A stretch of 34,988 nt of DNA from Burkholderia sp. IMCC1007 (lineage in GTDB: Bacteria; Pseudomonadota; Gammaproteobacteria; Burkholderiales; Burkholderiaceae), in the NCBI RefSeq assembly GCF_027257875.1, contig NZ_JAPVQY010000023.1:66199-101186 (forward strand), written 5' to 3'. A model generated the notes under the pieces. It saw only the letters and a program-made list of their open reading frames with translations. It had not been told where the DNA came from and searched no databases. Below are positions 1 to 11,371 of this stretch, in pieces. The translations under genes and the position numbers were made by a program. How positions within the stretch are numbered: position 1 is the stretch's first letter; every line of letters starts with the position of its first letter.

Positions 1-73
1 CCCGGCTTTGGTTTTGTCCGGGGGGCGGGGCCCCCGGGATCCGCGCCCCCGCGGCGGCCCGGCGGAGGCTCAC
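1..73. other. Window edge, GC-rich leader upstream of coaE
   Basis: This very G/C-rich stretch contains runs such as GGGGGGCGGGGCCCCC. In related genomes a type IV prepilin peptidase gene (pilD) lies upstream of coaE, so its last codons could be here. One frame (starting at base 3) runs to a TAG at 84-86, which would overlap the coaE start. I cannot recognise a PilD C-terminus in it, so I do not call a gene. Confidence 0.3.
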
Positions 74-682
74 ATGTTTGCAATAGGACTCACCGGCGGC
101 ATCGGCAGCGGGAAGACGACCGTCGCCGATCTGTTCGCCGCGCGCGGCGCATCGCTCGTCGATACCGATCTGATCGCGCACCGCATCACTGCTCCGGCCG
201 GTCTCGCGATGCCGGCGATCGCACAGGCATTCGGGCCGGATTTCGTCGCGGCCGACGGCTCGCTCGATCGCGCCAGGATGCGCGCGCTGATTTTCAGCGA
301 CGACGATGCACGCCGGCGTCTCGAAGCGATCACGCATCCGCTGATCCGCGCCGAGACCGCTCGCGAAGCGGGCGAAGCGCAGGGCCCGTACGTGATCTTC
401 GTCGTGCCGCTGCTCGTGGAGTCAGGCAATTGGAAGGCGCGCAGCGATCGCGTGCTCGTCGTCGACTGTTCCGTCGAAACGCAGATTGCGCGCGTGATGC
501 GCCGCAATGGTTTCACGCGCGAACAGGTCGAAGCGATCATCGCGAGGCAGGCGACCCGCGCAGCGCGCCTCGCCGCGGCCGACGACGTGATCGTCAACGA
601 CGCGACGACGCCCGCTGCGCTCGCCGCCGAAGTCGACGCATTGCACCAACGCTATCTCGAATTCGCGGCCGCCGCACGCTGA
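74..682 (+). CDS. coaE: Dephospho-CoA kinase
   Basis: CoaE phosphorylates the 3'-hydroxyl of dephospho-CoA with ATP, the last step of coenzyme A synthesis in the cytoplasm. The protein is 202 residues, the usual length. It opens with a P-loop ([12 protein letters not shown], about residues 5-16), followed by the family region with VDTDLIAH and, further on, FVVPLLVE. I chose the ATG at 74 because the protein then begins directly with the beta strand before the P-loop and GGCGGAGG lies 8-16 bases upstream. The reading frame stays open upstream to the window edge, but that part is low-complexity G/C sequence with no family similarity that I can see. It precedes zapD and yacG, a gene group common in beta- and gamma-proteobacteria. 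Confidence 0.97.
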   Translation: MFAIGLTGGIGSGKTTVADLFAARGASLVDTDLIAHRITAPAGLAMPAIAQAFGPDFVAADGSLDRARMRALIFSDDDARRRLEAITHPLIRAETAREAGEAQGPYVIFVVPLLVESGNWKARSDRVLVVDCSVETQIARVMRRNGFTREQVEAIIARQATRAARLAAADDVIVNDATTPAALAAEVDALHQRYLEFAAAAR

Positions 683-721
683 TCGGCACGCGCGATCGTG
701 ATGGTGTACGAAATTGGCGCG

Positions 722-1547
<826 letters not shown>

Positions 1548-1574
1548 CGACCGCGTACCGGTTCGACGTTTCGT

Positions 1575-1775
1575 ATGACTACCGTTGTGAAATGCCCTTC
1601 GTGCGGCGTAGAAGTGCGCTGGATACCTGAAAATCAGTTCCGTCCCTTCTGTTCGGCGCGTTGCAAGCAGCTCGACCTCGGCGCATGGGCTGCGGAAAAG
1701 TACCGGATCGGCGGCGCGTCCGACGAAGGTCCGTCGTCAGAGGAAGACGGCACCGACGACCGCCGCGACAGCTGA
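1575..1775 (+). CDS. yacG: DNA gyrase inhibitor YacG, zinc-binding
   Basis: YacG is a small zinc protein that in E. coli binds GyrB and inhibits gyrase. The 66-residue product has the expected Cys4 zinc site, with Cys7 and Cys10 in KCPSCG and Cys26 and Cys30 in FCSARCK. The family motif [13 protein letters not shown] follows. The C-terminal tail is acidic and probably disordered (EDGTDD). It is the last gene of the coaE-zapD-yacG group and converges with mutT on the other strand. Confidence 0.95.
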   Translation: MTTVVKCPSCGVEVRWIPENQFRPFCSARCKQLDLGAWAAEKYRIGGASDEGPSSEEDGTDDRRDS

Positions 1776-1808
1776 GCGGCCGCGCGCGATTCCCGCCGCC
1801 GGCGATAT

Positions 1809-1829
1809 GGCCCGCCTTGCGGGCGGGCC
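1809..1829. terminator. Hairpin between convergent yacG and mutT
   Basis: GGCCCGCC (1809-1816) and GGCGGGCC (1822-1829) form a perfect 8-bp G/C stem with a 5-base loop. It lies 34 bases after the yacG stop and 10 bases after the mutT stop on the other strand. There is no T-run on either side, so it may stall transcripts or act together with Rho rather than being a classical intrinsic terminator. Confidence 0.5.
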
Positions 1830-1838
1830 GTCACGGCA

Positions 1839-2297
1839 TCATTGCGACGCCGCTTCCTTCTCCAGCAGTTCGAGCACCGGCAGCGCCGCCGGCAACAGCG
1901 GCGCAACCTCGACCGGCAGCGGCTGCCACACGAACGCCTGCCCTTCCTTGCTGTGCGGCTCGCCCGTCCAGCCCGTCACCTTGCAGAAATAGAGCCGCAC
2001 GTACGCGTGCGGATAATCGTGTTCGAGCGTATGCCAGCGATGGCTCGCCGTAACGACGATGCCGAGTTCCTCGTGCAGTTCGCGTGCGAGCGCGTCCTCG
2101 ACGCTCTCGCCGGCCTCCAGCTTGCCGCCCGGGAACTCCCAGTAGCCTTCGTACGGCTTGCCCTGCAGCCTCTGCGCGAGCAGGTAGCGGCAGCCGCCGT
2201 CCGGCTCGCCCGCCTGCACCATCACGCCGACCGCGACCTCCGTCACCTTGCGGCCGTCGGGCGCGCGCACGGCGAGCGCTGCGGAATCCGTGCTCAT
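1839..2297 (-). CDS. mutT: Nudix hydrolase, MutT-like (8-oxo-dGTP diphosphatase)
   Basis: The 152-residue product has a complete Nudix box at about residues 57-80 (GGKL-EAGES, then RELHEELGI), with the REL and EEL acidic residues that bind metal. MutT-type enzymes hydrolyse 8-oxo-dGTP to the monophosphate and so prevent A:T to C:G mutation. The WEFPGGKLEAGE context and the fold order are typical of MutT, but other Nudix substrates cannot be excluded from sequence alone. The ATG overlaps the stop of the upstream ATPase gene by four bases (ATGA, 2294-2297), which suggests coupled translation. It is the last gene of the minus-strand group. Confidence 0.9.
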   Translation of the reverse strand: MSTDSAALAVRAPDGRKVTEVAVGVMVQAGEPDGGCRYLLAQRLQGKPYEGYWEFPGGKLEAGESVEDALARELHEELGIVVTASHRWHTLEHDYPHAYVRLYFCKVTGWTGEPHSKEGQAFVWQPLPVEVAPLLPAALPVLELLEKEAASQ

Positions 2298-3163
2298 GCC
2301 TGCTCCTTGCGGCCCGACCAGTCGCGCGCGAACTGCCACGCGACACGCCCCGAGCGGGAACCGCGCTCGAGCGCCCAGACGAGCGCATCGCCGCGCGCCG
2401 TTTCGATCTCCGCGTCCGGGCAGCCGAAATGGCGCAGCCAGTGCCCGACGATGTCGAGATAGTCGTCCTGCTTGAACGGATAGAAGCTGACCCACAGGCC
2501 GAAGCGCTCCGACAGCGAGATCTTTTCCTCGACGACTTCGCCGGGGTGGATCTCGCCGTCCGGCAAATGCTTGTACGACTCGTTGTCGCTCATGTACTCC
2601 GGCAGCAGATGGCGGCGGTTCGACGTCGCGTAGATCAGCACGTTGTCCGACTGCGCGGCGATCGAACCGTCGAGCGCGACCTTCAGCGCCTTGTAGCCCG
2701 ATTCCCCGTCCTCGAACGACAGGTCGTCGCAGAACACGATGAACCGCTCCGGACGCTGCGAGATCAGGTCGACGATGTCGCCGAGATCGTGCAGGTCGTC
2801 CTTGTCGACTTCGATCAGCCGCAGCCCGTCCTTCGCATACGCGTTCAGGCACGCCTTGATCAGCGACGACTTGCCGGTGCCGCGGGCGCCGGTCAGCAGC
2901 ACGTTGTTCGCCGGCTTGCTCTGGACGAACTGCCGCGTGTTCTGGTCGATCAGCGCTTTCTGCCGATCGATGTTGTGCAGGTCGTCGAGCGTGATCGACG
3001 ACACGGCCGGCACCGGCTGCAGATAGCCGCGGCCCTGGCGCTTGCGCCAGCGGAACGCGGTGGCGGCGCTCCAGTCGACGGCCGCCGGTGCGGGCGGCAG
3101 CATCCCCTCGAGGCGGCCGAGCAGCGCTTCGGCACGCGTCAGAAACTGTTCGAGCTTGTCCAT
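2294..3163 (-). CDS. DUF815-family P-loop ATPase
   Basis: This 289-residue AAA-like ATPase has a Walker A motif GARGTGKSS (about 92-100) and a Walker B-like strand FIVFCDDLSF (about 141-150). Downstream ATSNRRHLLPE resembles sensor-1/arginine-finger regions of AAA proteins. The family (DUF815) is widespread in proteobacteria but its cellular role is not established, so I give no function beyond ATP binding and hydrolysis. It follows argJ by 19 bases and overlaps mutT by ATGA, so it is probably co-transcribed with both. No signal peptide or membrane segment is visible. Confidence 0.9.
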   Translation of the reverse strand: MDKLEQFLTRAEALLGRLEGMLPPAPAAVDWSAATAFRWRKRQGRGYLQPVPAVSSITLDDLHNIDRQKALIDQNTRQFVQSKPANNVLLTGARGTGKSSLIKACLNAYAKDGLRLIEVDKDDLHDLGDIVDLISQRPERFIVFCDDLSFEDGESGYKALKVALDGSIAAQSDNVLIYATSNRRHLLPEYMSDNESYKHLPDGEIHPGEVVEEKISLSERFGLWVSFYPFKQDDYLDIVGHWLRHFGCPDAEIETARGDALVWALERGSRSGRVAWQFARDWSGRKEQA

Positions 3164-3182
3164 GTTCTTCGAGCGCCCCCGA

Positions 3183-4424
3183 TCAGGAGCGGTAATCCGC
3201 GTTGATGCTCACATAATCGTGCGACAGGTCGCACGTCCAGACGGTTGCCTGCGCGTCGCCGCGGCCGAGCACCACGCGGATCGTGATTTCGCTCTGCTTC
3301 ATCACGCGCTGGCCGTCCTCTTCCTGGTAGGCCGGGTTGCGGCCGCCGGCTTTCGCGACGAGCACGTCGTCGAGATAGAGATCGATCTTGCCGACGTCGA
3401 GATCCGTGACGCCCGCATAGCCGATCGCCGCGAGAATCCGGCCGAGGTTGGGGTCGGATGCGTAGAAGGCCGTCTTCACGAGCGGCGAATGGCCGATCGC
3501 ATAGGCGATCTGGCGGCATTCGGCGACGCTCTTGCCGCCTTCGACCTGCACCGTCATGAATTTCGTCGCGCCTTCGCCGTCGCGCACGATCAGTTGCGAC
3601 AGCACCTGTGCAACCTGCGTGACCGCGTCGCGCAGCGCCGCGTAGGCCGGCGAATCGGTCGACGTGATCGCGGGCAGCGTGCTTTTGCCCGACGCGATCA
3701 GGATGAACGAGTCGTTCGTCGACGTGTCACCGTCGATCGTGATGCAGTTGAACGAGCGGTCGGCCACTTCCTTCACGAGCGTGTCGAGCACCGGCTGCGC
3801 AACGTTCGCGTCGAACGCGAGGAAGCCGAGCATCGTCGCCATGTTCGGCTTGATCATGCCCGCGCCCTTGCTGATGCCCGTCAGCGTGACCGTGTGGCCG
3901 TCGATCGTCACCTGGCGCGACGTGGCCTTCGGCAACGTGTCGGTCGTCATGATCGCCTGCGCGGCGTCATACCAGTTCGCGGCCTTGCGGTTCGCGAGCG
4001 CGGCCGGCAGCCCCGCCTTCAGGCGGTCGATCGGCAGCGGCTCGAGAATCACGCCGGTCGAGAACGGCAGCACTTGCGCGGCGTCGATGCCCGCCAGGCG
4101 TGCGAGTTCCGCGCAGGTTTCGCGCGTGTTCACGAGGCCCGGCTCGCCGGTGCCGGCGTTCGCATTGCCCGTATTGATGACGAGCGCGCGGATGCCCGGA
4201 CCGCCCGCACGCACCTTTGCCAGGTGCTCGCGGCACACGGTTACGGGTGCGGCGCAGAAGCGGTTCTCGGTGAATACGCCGGCGACCGTCGCCCTTTCGT
4301 CGACGGAAATGACGAGCACGTCCTTGCGATTCGGCTTGCGGATGTTCGCTTCCGCCCAGCCTAGCGTGACGCCGGCGACGGGATGCAGTTGGGCGGGATC
4401 GATCGACGGAAAATTGACAGCCAT
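3183..4424 (-). CDS. argJ: Bifunctional ornithine acetyltransferase / N-acetylglutamate synthase
   Basis: ArgJ moves the acetyl group from N-acetylornithine to glutamate, recycling it in arginine synthesis. Bifunctional forms can also use acetyl-CoA. The precursor is cleaved by itself before a conserved Thr to give alpha and beta chains. Here that site is NMATML, with Thr197 as the likely nucleophile, preceded by KGAGMIKP. The 413-residue length is normal. I chose the ATG at 4424 (MAVNFPS) because it gives the standard N-terminus. It lies only about 20 bases downstream of a predicted secA terminator, so expression may need read-through or a promoter inside the hairpin-rich secA-argJ gap. Confidence 0.97.
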   Translation of the reverse strand: MAVNFPSIDPAQLHPVAGVTLGWAEANIRKPNRKDVLVISVDERATVAGVFTENRFCAAPVTVCREHLAKVRAGGPGIRALVINTGNANAGTGEPGLVNTRETCAELARLAGIDAAQVLPFSTGVILEPLPIDRLKAGLPAALANRKAANWYDAAQAIMTTDTLPKATSRQVTIDGHTVTLTGISKGAGMIKPNMATMLGFLAFDANVAQPVLDTLVKEVADRSFNCITIDGDTSTNDSFILIASGKSTLPAITSTDSPAYAALRDAVTQVAQVLSQLIVRDGEGATKFMTVQVEGGKSVAECRQIAYAIGHSPLVKTAFYASDPNLGRILAAIGYAGVTDLDVGKIDLYLDDVLVAKAGGRNPAYQEEDGQRVMKQSEITIRVVLGRGDAQATVWTCDLSHDYVSINADYRS

Positions 4425-4443
4425 GGGGCACACCTGCCGGATG

Positions 4444-4467
4444 GAAAATGCCGGCATGCGCCGGCAT
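4444..4467 (-). terminator. Intrinsic terminator after secA, just before argJ
   Basis: ATGCCGGC (4448-4455) and GCCGGCAT (4460-4467) form a perfect 8-bp stem with a 4-base loop. On the minus strand the stem is followed by TTTT, the form of a Rho-independent terminator. It ends only about 20 bases upstream of the argJ start, so it could also act as an attenuator-like element for argJ. Confidence 0.65.
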
Positions 4468-4480
4468 CGATTGGAAGAAC

Positions 4481-4505
4481 CGGCGGCCGCACGAGCGGGC
4501 CGCCG
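4481..4505 (-). repeat. Second hairpin in the secA-argJ gap
   Basis: CGGCGGCC (4481-4488) pairs perfectly with GGCCGCCG (4498-4505) across a 9-base loop. It lies between the secA stop (4569) and the terminator at 4444-4467, so the secA 3' end carries two stable hairpins in tandem. No T-run follows this one. Confidence 0.5.
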
Positions 4506-4568
4506 CAACTCACATCACTGACTCGAAGCTGCGAACGAAGCGGCACGCGCGGCGCGCGCCGCCGCCGA

Positions 4569-7367
<2,799 letters not shown>

Positions 7368-7467
7368 CGGATCGGATCCTGCGTCGCAGCACCGGCGCCC
7401 GGCGCGTGATGCGCGCCCCGACGCCCGAGCCTCGGCGGCTTAGCGAATTAGTGGACTCAAACGACGA

Positions 7468-7476
7468 ATTTTAGCA
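7468..7476 (-). promoter_or_regulatory. Putative extended -10 promoter for secA
   Basis: Read on the minus strand this is TGCTAAAAT, an extended -10 (TGn plus TAAAAT), about 100 bases upstream of the secA ATG. The surrounding 20 bases are the only A/T-rich patch in the secA-dciA divergent gap. I see no convincing -35, which extended -10 promoters do not strictly need. Confidence 0.45.
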
Positions 7477-7586
7477 CGCGGGAACGCGCACGCCCGTGTC
7501 CGGGCAGGACGCACGCCGCCCACCGGCACGCGGCGCCGCTGCGCAGCCGGCCGCCCGAAAGCCGCGCGCGTGCGGGCCGGCGCGGG

Positions 7587-7592
7587 TACAAT
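7587..7592 (+). promoter_or_regulatory. Possible -10 element for dciA
   Basis: TACAAT lies about 44 bases upstream of the dciA start in very G/C-rich DNA. The -35 region has no clear match, so this is only a candidate. Confidence 0.3.
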
Positions 7593-7635
7593 CGGCGTCA
7601 ACGTCCGCGCGCATGCGCGCCCGAAGAATGCCTCG

Positions 7636-8115
7636 ATGAACCGATTTAACAAGCGTTTCGGCCCGCTCCCCGCGTATCGCCCGCAACCCGTGTCCGAAGT
7701 GCTCAACCGCACCGACGCGTTCGCGGCGCTGCGCGCCGGCGTCGAGCAGGTCGCGTCGCTGCAGCGCGACCTCGCCGCCTTCCTGCCCGACTATCTTGCG
7801 AATCATGTCGAACCGGGCTCCATCAAGGACGGCACCCTGACCCTCTTTGCCGCGCACAACGCGCTCGCTGCCCGGCTGCGGCAAGTCGAGCCGCGGCTGC
7901 TCACCGATCTGCAGAAGCGCGGCTGGCCGGTTTCGGCGCTGCGTGTGCGCGTGCGGCCGAAGGACGCGCCCGAACCGCCGCACGTGAAGCAGGCGCGCAT
8001 GACGACGGTCGGCGCCGCGGCGTTGCGCGACCTCGCCGATCACCTCGAACCGTCGCCGCTGCAGGCCGCCCTGGCGCGCATGGCCGCGCGGCACGGCGCG
8101 AAGTCGTCGCGCTGA
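7636..8115 (+). CDS. dciA: DciA-family protein (DUF721), helicase-loading factor
   Basis: DUF721 proteins include DciA, which interacts with the replicative helicase DnaB and helps load it in bacteria that lack DnaC or DnaI. The 159-residue product starts MNRFNKRFG and shows the DUF721 core: a strand-turn-strand with GTLTLFAAHNALAARLRQ and then VSALRVRVRP. The C-terminal part is Ala/Arg-rich and predicted helical. I chose the ATG at 7636 because the 22 residues upstream in the same frame are low-complexity. Location between secA and lpxC is also common for this family. The role is inferred from the family. Confidence 0.85.
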   Translation: MNRFNKRFGPLPAYRPQPVSEVLNRTDAFAALRAGVEQVASLQRDLAAFLPDYLANHVEPGSIKDGTLTLFAAHNALAARLRQVEPRLLTDLQKRGWPVSALRVRVRPKDAPEPPHVKQARMTTVGAAALRDLADHLEPSPLQAALARMAARHGAKSSR

Positions 8116-8144
8116 GCGCGCCGCCGCGGCAGCCGCCCGACAAC

Positions 8145-8172
8145 AAAAAAGCGACCCGAAGGTCGCTTTTTT
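8145..8172. terminator. Bidirectional intrinsic terminator between dciA and lpxC
   Basis: AAAAAAGCGACC (8145-8156), a CGAA tetraloop and GGTCGCTTTTTT (8161-8172) form a perfect 12-bp arm pair. Six T follow the G/C stem on the plus strand, and the A-run gives six T on the minus strand. It therefore serves convergent dciA (plus) and lpxC (minus). Confidence 0.93.
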
Positions 8173-8193
8173 ATCGTTCGTGCCGGACGCCGC

Positions 8194-9111
8194 TCAGGCG
8201 AAGGCCGTCTGCGTATCGAACGCGAAGCCGCTCGGTGCGCTCTGCGGATCGTCGAACGTGACGATCTCGTACGCGTCTTCGTGCGCGAGCAGCTCGCGCA
8301 GCAGCCGGTTGTTCAGCCCGTGACCCGACTTGTACGCCGTGTACGACGCGAGCAGCGGATGGCCGATCACGTACAGGTCGCCGATCGCATCGAGCATCTT
8401 GTGCTTCACGAACTCGTCGTCGTAGCGCAGGCCGTCGTTGTTCAGGATGCGGTATTCGTCGAGCACGATCGCGTTGTCCATGCTGCCGCCGCGCGCCAGG
8501 CCCATCTCACGGAGCATCTCGGCCTCGTGCGCGAAGCCGAACGTGCGCGCACGCGCGATCTCGCGCACGTACGACGTGTTCGCGAAATCGACCTCGAGCT
8601 CCTGGCCCGTCTTGTCGACGGCCGGATGACGGAAGTCGATCGAGAATTTGAGCTTGAAGCCGAAATACGGATCGAGGCGCGCGAACTTGTCGCCGTCGCG
8701 GATTTCGACCGTCTTCTTCACCTTGATGAAGCGTTTCGGCGCGTTCTGCTCCTCGATGCCGGCGGACTGGATCAGGAACACGAAGGTCGCCGCGCTGCCG
8801 TCCATGATCGGGATTTCCTCGGCCGTCACGTCGACATACAGGTTGTCGATGCCGAGACCCGCGCATGCGGACATCAGATGCTCGACCGTCGACACGCGCA
8901 CGCCGTCCTTCTGCAGCACCGACGCGAGCCGCGTGTCGCCGATCGACGTCGCCGTGGCGGGAATGTCGACAGGCGTCGGCAGATCGACGCGCGAAAACAC
9001 GATGCCCGTGCCCGGGGCGGCGGGACGGAGCGTCAACTCGATCTTGCGGCCCGAGTGGACACCGATCCCAACGGTCTTCACGATGGATTTGATGGTGCGC
9101 TGCTTCAACAT
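8194..9111 (-). CDS. lpxC: UDP-3-O-acyl-N-acetylglucosamine deacetylase
   Basis: LpxC is the zinc enzyme that catalyses the committed step of lipid A synthesis, removing the acetyl group from UDP-3-O-acyl-GlcNAc. The 305-residue protein matches the usual length. Zinc ligands are visible as His78 in STVEHLMSA and His237 and Asp241 in [11 protein letters not shown] chose the ATG at 9111 (MLKQRTIKS) over an in-frame ATG 30 bases upstream because it gives the standard N-terminus and has GAAGAAG just upstream. In E. coli LpxC is degraded by FtsH through a nonpolar C-terminus. Here the protein ends TQTAFA, which might serve similarly, but that is inference. Confidence 0.97.
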   Translation of the reverse strand: MLKQRTIKSIVKTVGIGVHSGRKIELTLRPAAPGTGIVFSRVDLPTPVDIPATATSIGDTRLASVLQKDGVRVSTVEHLMSACAGLGIDNLYVDVTAEEIPIMDGSAATFVFLIQSAGIEEQNAPKRFIKVKKTVEIRDGDKFARLDPYFGFKLKFSIDFRHPAVDKTGQELEVDFANTSYVREIARARTFGFAHEAEMLREMGLARGGSMDNAIVLDEYRILNNDGLRYDDEFVKHKMLDAIGDLYVIGHPLLASYTAYKSGHGLNNRLLRELLAHEDAYEIVTFDDPQSAPSGFAFDTQTAFA

Positions 9112-9125
9112 GGTCTTCTTCGCCT

Positions 9126-9144
9126 TGATTGAAGATATCAATCA
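9126..9144 (-). promoter_or_regulatory. Hairpin in the lpxC mRNA leader
   Basis: TGATTGA (9126-9132) and TCAATCA (9138-9144) form a perfect 7-bp stem with a 5-base loop, lying 14 bases upstream of the lpxC ATG. On the mRNA the loop and 3' arm contain UCUUC, which is complementary to the GAAGA of the lpxC ribosome binding site. A CCUCCU stretch lies just upstream. Two exclusive structures are possible, one leaving and one masking the binding site. Confidence 0.5.
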
Positions 9145-9166
9145 GGAGGTATATTCGATAGGCGGG

Positions 9167-9172
9167 ATTATA
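9167..9172 (-). promoter_or_regulatory. -10 element of a putative lpxC promoter
   Basis: On the minus strand this reads TATAAT, a perfect -10, 56 bases upstream of the lpxC ATG. The expected -35 position (about 9190-9195) reads CAGCGT, a poor match. TTGAAT occurs nearby, but only 12 bases from the -10. lpxC may thus be transcribed apart from the ftsZ operon. Confidence 0.5.
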
Positions 9173-9301
9173 GCGTAATTCCCTATTCAACGCTGTTTGA
9201 AACTGCGTATCAATCTGTTTCGGCTGTTTACCCGCGTCGATACGGGACGGGCCGATGCCCGGAACGGAGGCGTTTCCGGTCTATCGGCCCGTGTTACAAC
9301 T

Positions 9302-9359
9302 GTCCTGGGCGCGGTGCGCAGCGTTGCCGTCAGGCAACGGTGCACCACACGGTCAGGAC
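9302..9359 (-). repeat. Two-level inverted repeat after the peroxiredoxin gene
   Basis: The outer arms GTCCTG (9302-9307) and CAGGAC (9354-9359) enclose a hairpin. Its stem pairs GGTGC with GCACC and CGTTGCC (9322-9328) with GGCAACG (9333-9339) across a GTCA loop. The outer arm overlaps the peroxiredoxin stop codon. No T-run follows on the minus strand, so it may be a Rho-assisted terminator or a 3'-end stabiliser. Confidence 0.45.
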
Positions 9360-9859
9360 GTCAACGTCGCGAGCACGCTCGCCGCGTCGCTCACTTCGAA
9401 CTTGCCCGGCGCTTCGACGGCCAGCGTCTTGACCACACCGTCGTCGATCACCATCGCGTAGCGCAGGGAACGGATTCCCATGCCACGCGCGGACAAATCC
9501 TGCGTCAGCCCCAGCGCATGAGTGAAAGCAGCGCTGCCGTCCGCCATCATGCGCACCTTGCCCGCGGTGTGCAGATCACGTCCCCATGCGCCCATCACGA
9601 ATGCGTCGTTGACGGACACGCACCAGATCTCGTCGATACCCGCCGAGCGCAGTTGCTCGGCGTGCTCGACATAGCCCGGCACATGCTGCGCCGAGCAGGT
9701 CGGCGTGAATGCGCCCGGCAATCCGAAGATCACCACCCGCTTTCCCGCAACCTGGTCGCGCACGCCGTAGGCATTCGGCCCCAGCGTGCACCCTTCGCGC
9801 GCGTCGTCGATGAACTCGAACAGTTGCGCGTCGGGCAGCGCGTCGCCCACTTGAATCAT
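9353..9859 (-). CDS. Peroxiredoxin, Prx5-type
   Basis: The 168-residue product is a thiol peroxidase of the Prx5 group, which reduces hydrogen peroxide and alkyl hydroperoxides. The peroxidatic cysteine is Cys55 in PGAFTPTCS. The EIWCVSVNDAFVM segment (with Cys80) is characteristic of this group. The reductant cannot be told from the sequence: no fused glutaredoxin domain is present, so a separate thioredoxin or glutaredoxin is expected. GAGGGA lies upstream of the ATG. It sits between ftsZ and lpxC, an arrangement I associate with beta-proteobacteria. The 200-base gap from ftsZ contains a hairpin, so it may be only partly linked to ftsZ transcription. Confidence 0.93.
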   Translation of the reverse strand: MIQVGDALPDAQLFEFIDDAREGCTLGPNAYGVRDQVAGKRVVIFGLPGAFTPTCSAQHVPGYVEHAEQLRSAGIDEIWCVSVNDAFVMGAWGRDLHTAGKVRMMADGSAAFTHALGLTQDLSARGMGIRSLRYAMVIDDGVVKTLAVEAPGKFEVSDAASVLATLTS

Positions 9860-10010
9860 GGCTGGTCCCTCATAGCGATACGGTTTTTCAGCGTGTTGCG
9901 GACAGCACGGCCCATCCCGCTCCGCTCATGCGAAGAGGGCACGTTTCCCGGCCCGGCGTCGCATCCGACGCGGCCTGTCGTGGTCCGTAGCATCCGGCAC
10001 GCCGGCGTTA

Positions 10011-10039
10011 CCGCGGCAATCTCGACGATTGCGCCGCGG
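10011..10039 (-). terminator. Hairpin after ftsZ
   Basis: CCGCGGC-AATC (10011-10021) pairs with GATT-GC-GCCGCGG (10027-10039), leaving a two-base bulge. It begins 20 bases beyond the ftsZ stop on the minus strand. No T-run follows, so it is a weak or partial terminator candidate. Confidence 0.4.
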
Positions 10040-10059
10040 CTTCGCCTGTGTGTGCGTCG

Positions 10060-11256
10060 TCAGTCAGCCTGCTTGCGCAGGAAAGCCGGGATGTCGTACG
10101 TGTCGACACCCTTCTCCTGCAGCGCCTGCACGTGCGATGCCGCGGTTTCGCGCGAGTTGCGCCACACTGCCGGCGTATCGAGCGCACCGTAGTCGGCCGC
10201 GCTGACGTGTTGCGGCTGTGCATAGCCGTGCGAGACCGCGCTGACCGGCTGGTTGTCGGTACCGGTGCGCAGCAGCGTCATCGGAGCCGATTGCTGCTTC
10301 TTCGCCGCACGGCCCAGACCCGTCGCCACGACCGTCACGCGCAGCGCATCGCCCATCGCGTCGTCGTACACCGCACCGAAGATCACCGTTGCATCTTCCG
10401 CCGCGTAGCTCTTGATCGTGTTCATCACTTCGCGCGTTTCCGACAGACGCAGCGAACGGCTCGACGTGATGTTGACCAGCACGCCGCGCGCGCCCGACAG
10501 ATCGACGCCTTCGAGCAGCGGGCTCGCCACGGCCTGTTCCGCCGCGAGGCGCGCGCGATCGACGCCGGCAACCGTCGCCGTGCCCATCATCGCCTTGCCC
10601 TGCTCGCCCATCACCGTCTTCACGTCTTCGAAGTCGACGTTCACGAGGCCATCGACATTGATGATTTCAGCGATGCCCGCGACTGCGTTGTTCAACACGT
10701 CGTCCGCGCACTGGAAGCACTTGTCCATCTCGGCGTCATCGCCCATCACGTCGAACAGCTTGTCGTTCAGGACGACGATCAGCGAGTCGACGTGATCCTC
10801 CAGTTGCTGCGAGCCTGCTTCCGCGACGCGCATGCGCTTGCCGCCTTCGAACTCGAACGGCTTGCTGACGACACCCACGGTCAGGATGCCCATCTCCTTC
10901 GCGATCTGCGCGACCACCGGCGCTGCGCCCGTGCCCGTGCCGCCGCCCATGCCGGCCGTGATGAAGACCATGTGCGCGCCACGCAGTGCGTCGGCGATGC
11001 GCTCACGTGCTTCTTCCGCTGCCGCACGGCCCATTTCCGGCTTCGCACCGGCGCCAAGGCCCGTGTTGCCCAACTGGATCACCGACGATGCGCGCGAACG
11101 CGACAGCGCCTGCGCGTCCGTGTTCATCACGATGAAGTCGACGCCCTGCACGCCGCGGTTGATCATGTGCTGGACGGCATTGCCGCCAGCGCCGCCAACG
11201 CCGACCACCTTGATGATGGTGCCGTTGGTTTCGGTTTCCAGCATTTCGAATTCCAT
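10060..11256 (-). CDS. ftsZ: Cell division GTPase FtsZ
   Basis: FtsZ is the tubulin-like GTPase that polymerises into the Z-ring and organises septum formation. The 398-residue protein has the N-terminal GGAGGNAV loop, the tubulin signature GGGTGTG (about 104-110) and the conserved C-terminal peptide DIPAFLRKQ that binds FtsA and ZapD-type partners. I chose the ATG at 11256 (MEFEMLE) because GGAGG lies five bases upstream. The in-frame ATG at 11271 would place this binding site inside the coding region. It is separated from ftsA by 115 bases, the longest gap in the division gene run, where a separate ftsZ promoter could lie, though I could not identify a clear one. Confidence 0.98.
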   Translation of the reverse strand: MEFEMLETETNGTIIKVVGVGGAGGNAVQHMINRGVQGVDFIVMNTDAQALSRSRASSVIQLGNTGLGAGAKPEMGRAAAEEARERIADALRGAHMVFITAGMGGGTGTGAAPVVAQIAKEMGILTVGVVSKPFEFEGGKRMRVAEAGSQQLEDHVDSLIVVLNDKLFDVMGDDAEMDKCFQCADDVLNNAVAGIAEIINVDGLVNVDFEDVKTVMGEQGKAMMGTATVAGVDRARLAAEQAVASPLLEGVDLSGARGVLVNITSSRSLRLSETREVMNTIKSYAAEDATVIFGAVYDDAMGDALRVTVVATGLGRAAKKQQSAPMTLLRTGTDNQPVSAVSHGYAQPQHVSAADYGALDTPAVWRNSRETAASHVQALQEKGVDTYDIPAFLRKQAD

Positions 11257-11371
11257 TGTTGCCTCCGTCAAGAAAATAGAACTACTCGGCCGTTATTCGG
11301 CAGGAGATCGGGCAACCCCCTGTCGCGCGCCAGCCGCCGGCACCAGCGCGAATTTCGATTCGTTGCGCAGG

